64,000 nt of DNA from Psychrosphaera algicola (GTDB lineage: Bacteria; Pseudomonadota; Gammaproteobacteria; Enterobacterales; Alteromonadaceae). Made by a program: the position numbers and the translations under genes. Of the stretch, positions 62,221-64,000 are shown piece after piece. The stretch lies in contig NZ_JAQOMS010000002.1 in NCBI RefSeq assembly GCF_028401425.1, positions 1,364,001 through 1,428,000 on the forward strand. The letters run 5' to 3'. Within the stretch, counting starts at the first letter, position 1. Each line of letters opens with the position of its first letter. Below the pieces are notes generated by a model, which saw only the letters and a program-made list of their open reading frames with translations, was not told the DNA's origin and ran no database searches.

Positions 62221-64000
62221 GCCTTCAACATTTTTAAACGACAATATCCTTCAACGTGCAAATTCGTTGCTGGCTAGTATGTCTCTTGCCCAGAAAATAG
62301 GTCAAATGACCCAAGTTGAACGAAGTACCTGTGGTGTTGATGATGTCAAAAAATACCATATTGGATCAGTTTTAAGTGCTGCGGGTTCTTACCCCGGTGA
62401 CAATTCCCAACAAGCTTGGCTCGATATGGTAGACGAATATTGGCGCGCCTCTATTTCGCAGCAGCCAAATAACTCGGGGATCCCGATTTTATACGGTGTT
62501 GACGCAATCCATGGCCACGGAAACTTTAAAGGCGCTACCATTTTTCCACATCAAATTGGCCTTGGTGCAACACAATCGCCAGAACTTATCGCTCAAATTT
62601 GCCGCGCAACCGCGTTAGAACTTAAAGCAACTGGTGTAAATTGGGTGTTTGGCCCTAATCTCGCTATAGCAAAAGATACGCGCTGGGGCCGAACTTACGA
62701 AAGTTTTTCAGACCAAACACAATACGTAACAAGTCTAACCGAGTCCTTGGTGATTGGTTATCAAACACAAAACATCGACCAACCTGAAGCTGTAATTGCC
62801 TGTGCAAAACACTTTGTCGGTGATGGTGGTACTATGTTTGGGGTTGACCAAGGTGACACTCGGTTAACCGAATATGAATTACATGAGCAACACATTGCGC
62901 CTTATTATGCCGCTGTGGACGCCAACGTTTTAACGATTATGGCGTCGTTTAGCAGTTGGAATGGCGTGAAGTGCCACGCAAATCACGAATTACTAACGCG
63001 TTTATTAAAGCTTAAAATGGGCTTTGATGGTTTTATTTTATCCGATATGGAGGGCATCGACTTTTTAAGTGAAGACTTTTATCAAGCCGTTGCACAGGGC
63101 GTGAACTCTGGCATAGATATGTTTATGATGCCTCAAAACTGGTCACTGTTTATTGAATATATGCACCACCACATTGAGTTTGGATCCATTTCAATGACTC
63201 GAATAGACGATGCTGTACGGCGCATTCTTTCGGTTAAAATTGCAGCGGGTCTATTTGACGCGCCAATGCCGTCAGATAATCGTTTGGTAAAACAAAATGT
63301 TATAGGTTGCAAACAGCACCGGGACTTAGCAAGACGTGCCGTACAACAATCTCTGATAAAAATAAAAGGGGAAGACGATGTTCTGCCCATCAACCCTGCA
63401 TCACGTATTTTAGTAGCCGGCAAAAATGCGCATAACATTGGACATCAATGTGGCGGATTTACCATAAACTGGCAAGGGTTTAGCGGAAACAAAGAGTTAG
63501 ACAATGCCACCAGTATTTGGCAAGGGATCCAAGCGATTTCACCAAATGCGCAGATCACGTTTGAGCCCCTTGCCGACGCTGCCGATCCGTTAGAACACGA
63601 CTTAGCCATTGTGGTTATTGGCGAAAAACCCTACGCCGAAGGACTTGGCGACATTAGAGACGAGCAGCATGCTGTTGGTGATTATGTATCTAATATTGAG
63701 GGTAAATTTAACGTCATAAAACCTTATGGCGAAACGATCACATTGGCCGAACTGCACCCTGAAGATATTGCTGTTATCAAAGCGATAAAAGCCAAAGGGA
63801 TCCCGGTTATTACCATTTTAATTTCGGGACGCCCTCTCAATGTGGATCAAGAACTCGCATTATCAGACGGCTTTATCGTTGGGTGGCTGCCGGGTTCAGA
63901 GGGCCAAGGGGTTGCAGATGTCATCTTTGGTAAAGTGCCATTTAGCGGTGTACTTAATTTTAGCTGGCCGACTCAACTCAATGATAGTTGGCCCTGTCCC
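62221..64000 (+). CDS. GH3 beta-glucosidase (5' part; runs off the right edge)
   Basis: At least 593 residues, open and without frameshift. It starts MPSTFLNDNILQRANSLL after GGAG and has no signal peptide, so it should be cytoplasmic. GH3 N-terminal barrel: AQKIGQMTQVER, PILYGVDAIHGHGNFKGATIFPHQIGLGAT, GVNWVFGPNLAIAKDTRWGRTYESF, CAKHFVGDGGT and the nucleophile segment GFILSDMEGID. The second domain begins LPINPASRILVAGKNA and contains GWLPGSEGQGVADVIFGKVPFSGVLNFSWP. It probably releases glucose from imported beta-gluco-oligosaccharides. Divergent from the cytochrome lipoprotein. Confidence 0.93.

Overview
The window is low-GC, gene-dense DNA from a marine gammaproteobacterium, most likely of the Alteromonadales (Alteromonadaceae/Colwelliaceae-like). 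The evidence is a TIGR01782-type TonB receptor with a beta-glucan locus, FlgP/FlgT polar-flagellum proteins, a DUF2058 protein, and a sigma-54-controlled nitrate assimilation cluster. I cannot place the genus. No rRNA, tRNA or CRISPR array was seen.

Layout. 1-5.6 kb (minus): a surface-protein cluster with a TPR/outer-membrane barrel protein, a FecR-domain protein and a very large cadherin-like lipoprotein that runs off the left edge. 6-14.8 kb: a voltage-gated-type ion channel, a sugar-porter MFS transporter, a DUF2058 protein, a large zinc-peptidase/beta-propeller protein, a membrane protein, and the adaptor of an RND efflux pump. 15-18 kb: the RND pump gene, interrupted at many points. 18.4-19.8 kb: a REP-associated-type transposase with unusual direct repeats. 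20-23.2 kb: an aspartoacylase-like enzyme, flgP/flgT and an Hpt protein. 24-44 kb: nitrate assimilation, namely nirBD, a GlxA/AraC regulator, nrtABC plus a porin, ybiB, cobA, nasA, nasS-nasT, moaA and mobA. 44-64 kb: a beta-glucan (probably laminarin) locus with a LytTR/LytS two-component pair, a TonB receptor, a multi-CBM GH16 lipoprotein, a non-catalytic binding lipoprotein, a CBM6-cytochrome lipoprotein and a GH3 beta-glucosidase that runs off the right edge. A RibD-like gene sits among them.

How it fits together. NrtABC would import nitrate, NasA and NirBD would reduce it to ammonium, CobA would supply the siroheme precursor and MoaA/MobA the molybdenum cofactor. Three sigma-54-type promoters precede nirB, nrtA and nasA. 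The nrtA and nasA leaders each carry an intrinsic terminator preceded by hexaloop hairpins of the type bound by ANTAR proteins, and nasT encodes an ANTAR protein. In the second locus GH16 would cut beta-glucan at the surface, the binding lipoproteins would hold it, the TonB receptor would import oligosaccharides and the GH3 enzyme, which has no signal peptide, would finish them in the cytoplasm.

Two features cut across the window. First, six intergenic clusters of a short-period repeat share the core GTGGGTGTC / GACACCCAC but have cluster-specific filler; the core also occurs in a duplicated element beside the transposase. Second, more than 15 genes are split by single-base changes, mostly one base missing from a homopolymer. 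This looks like a sequencing artefact, so split genes are annotated here as single reconstructed genes.
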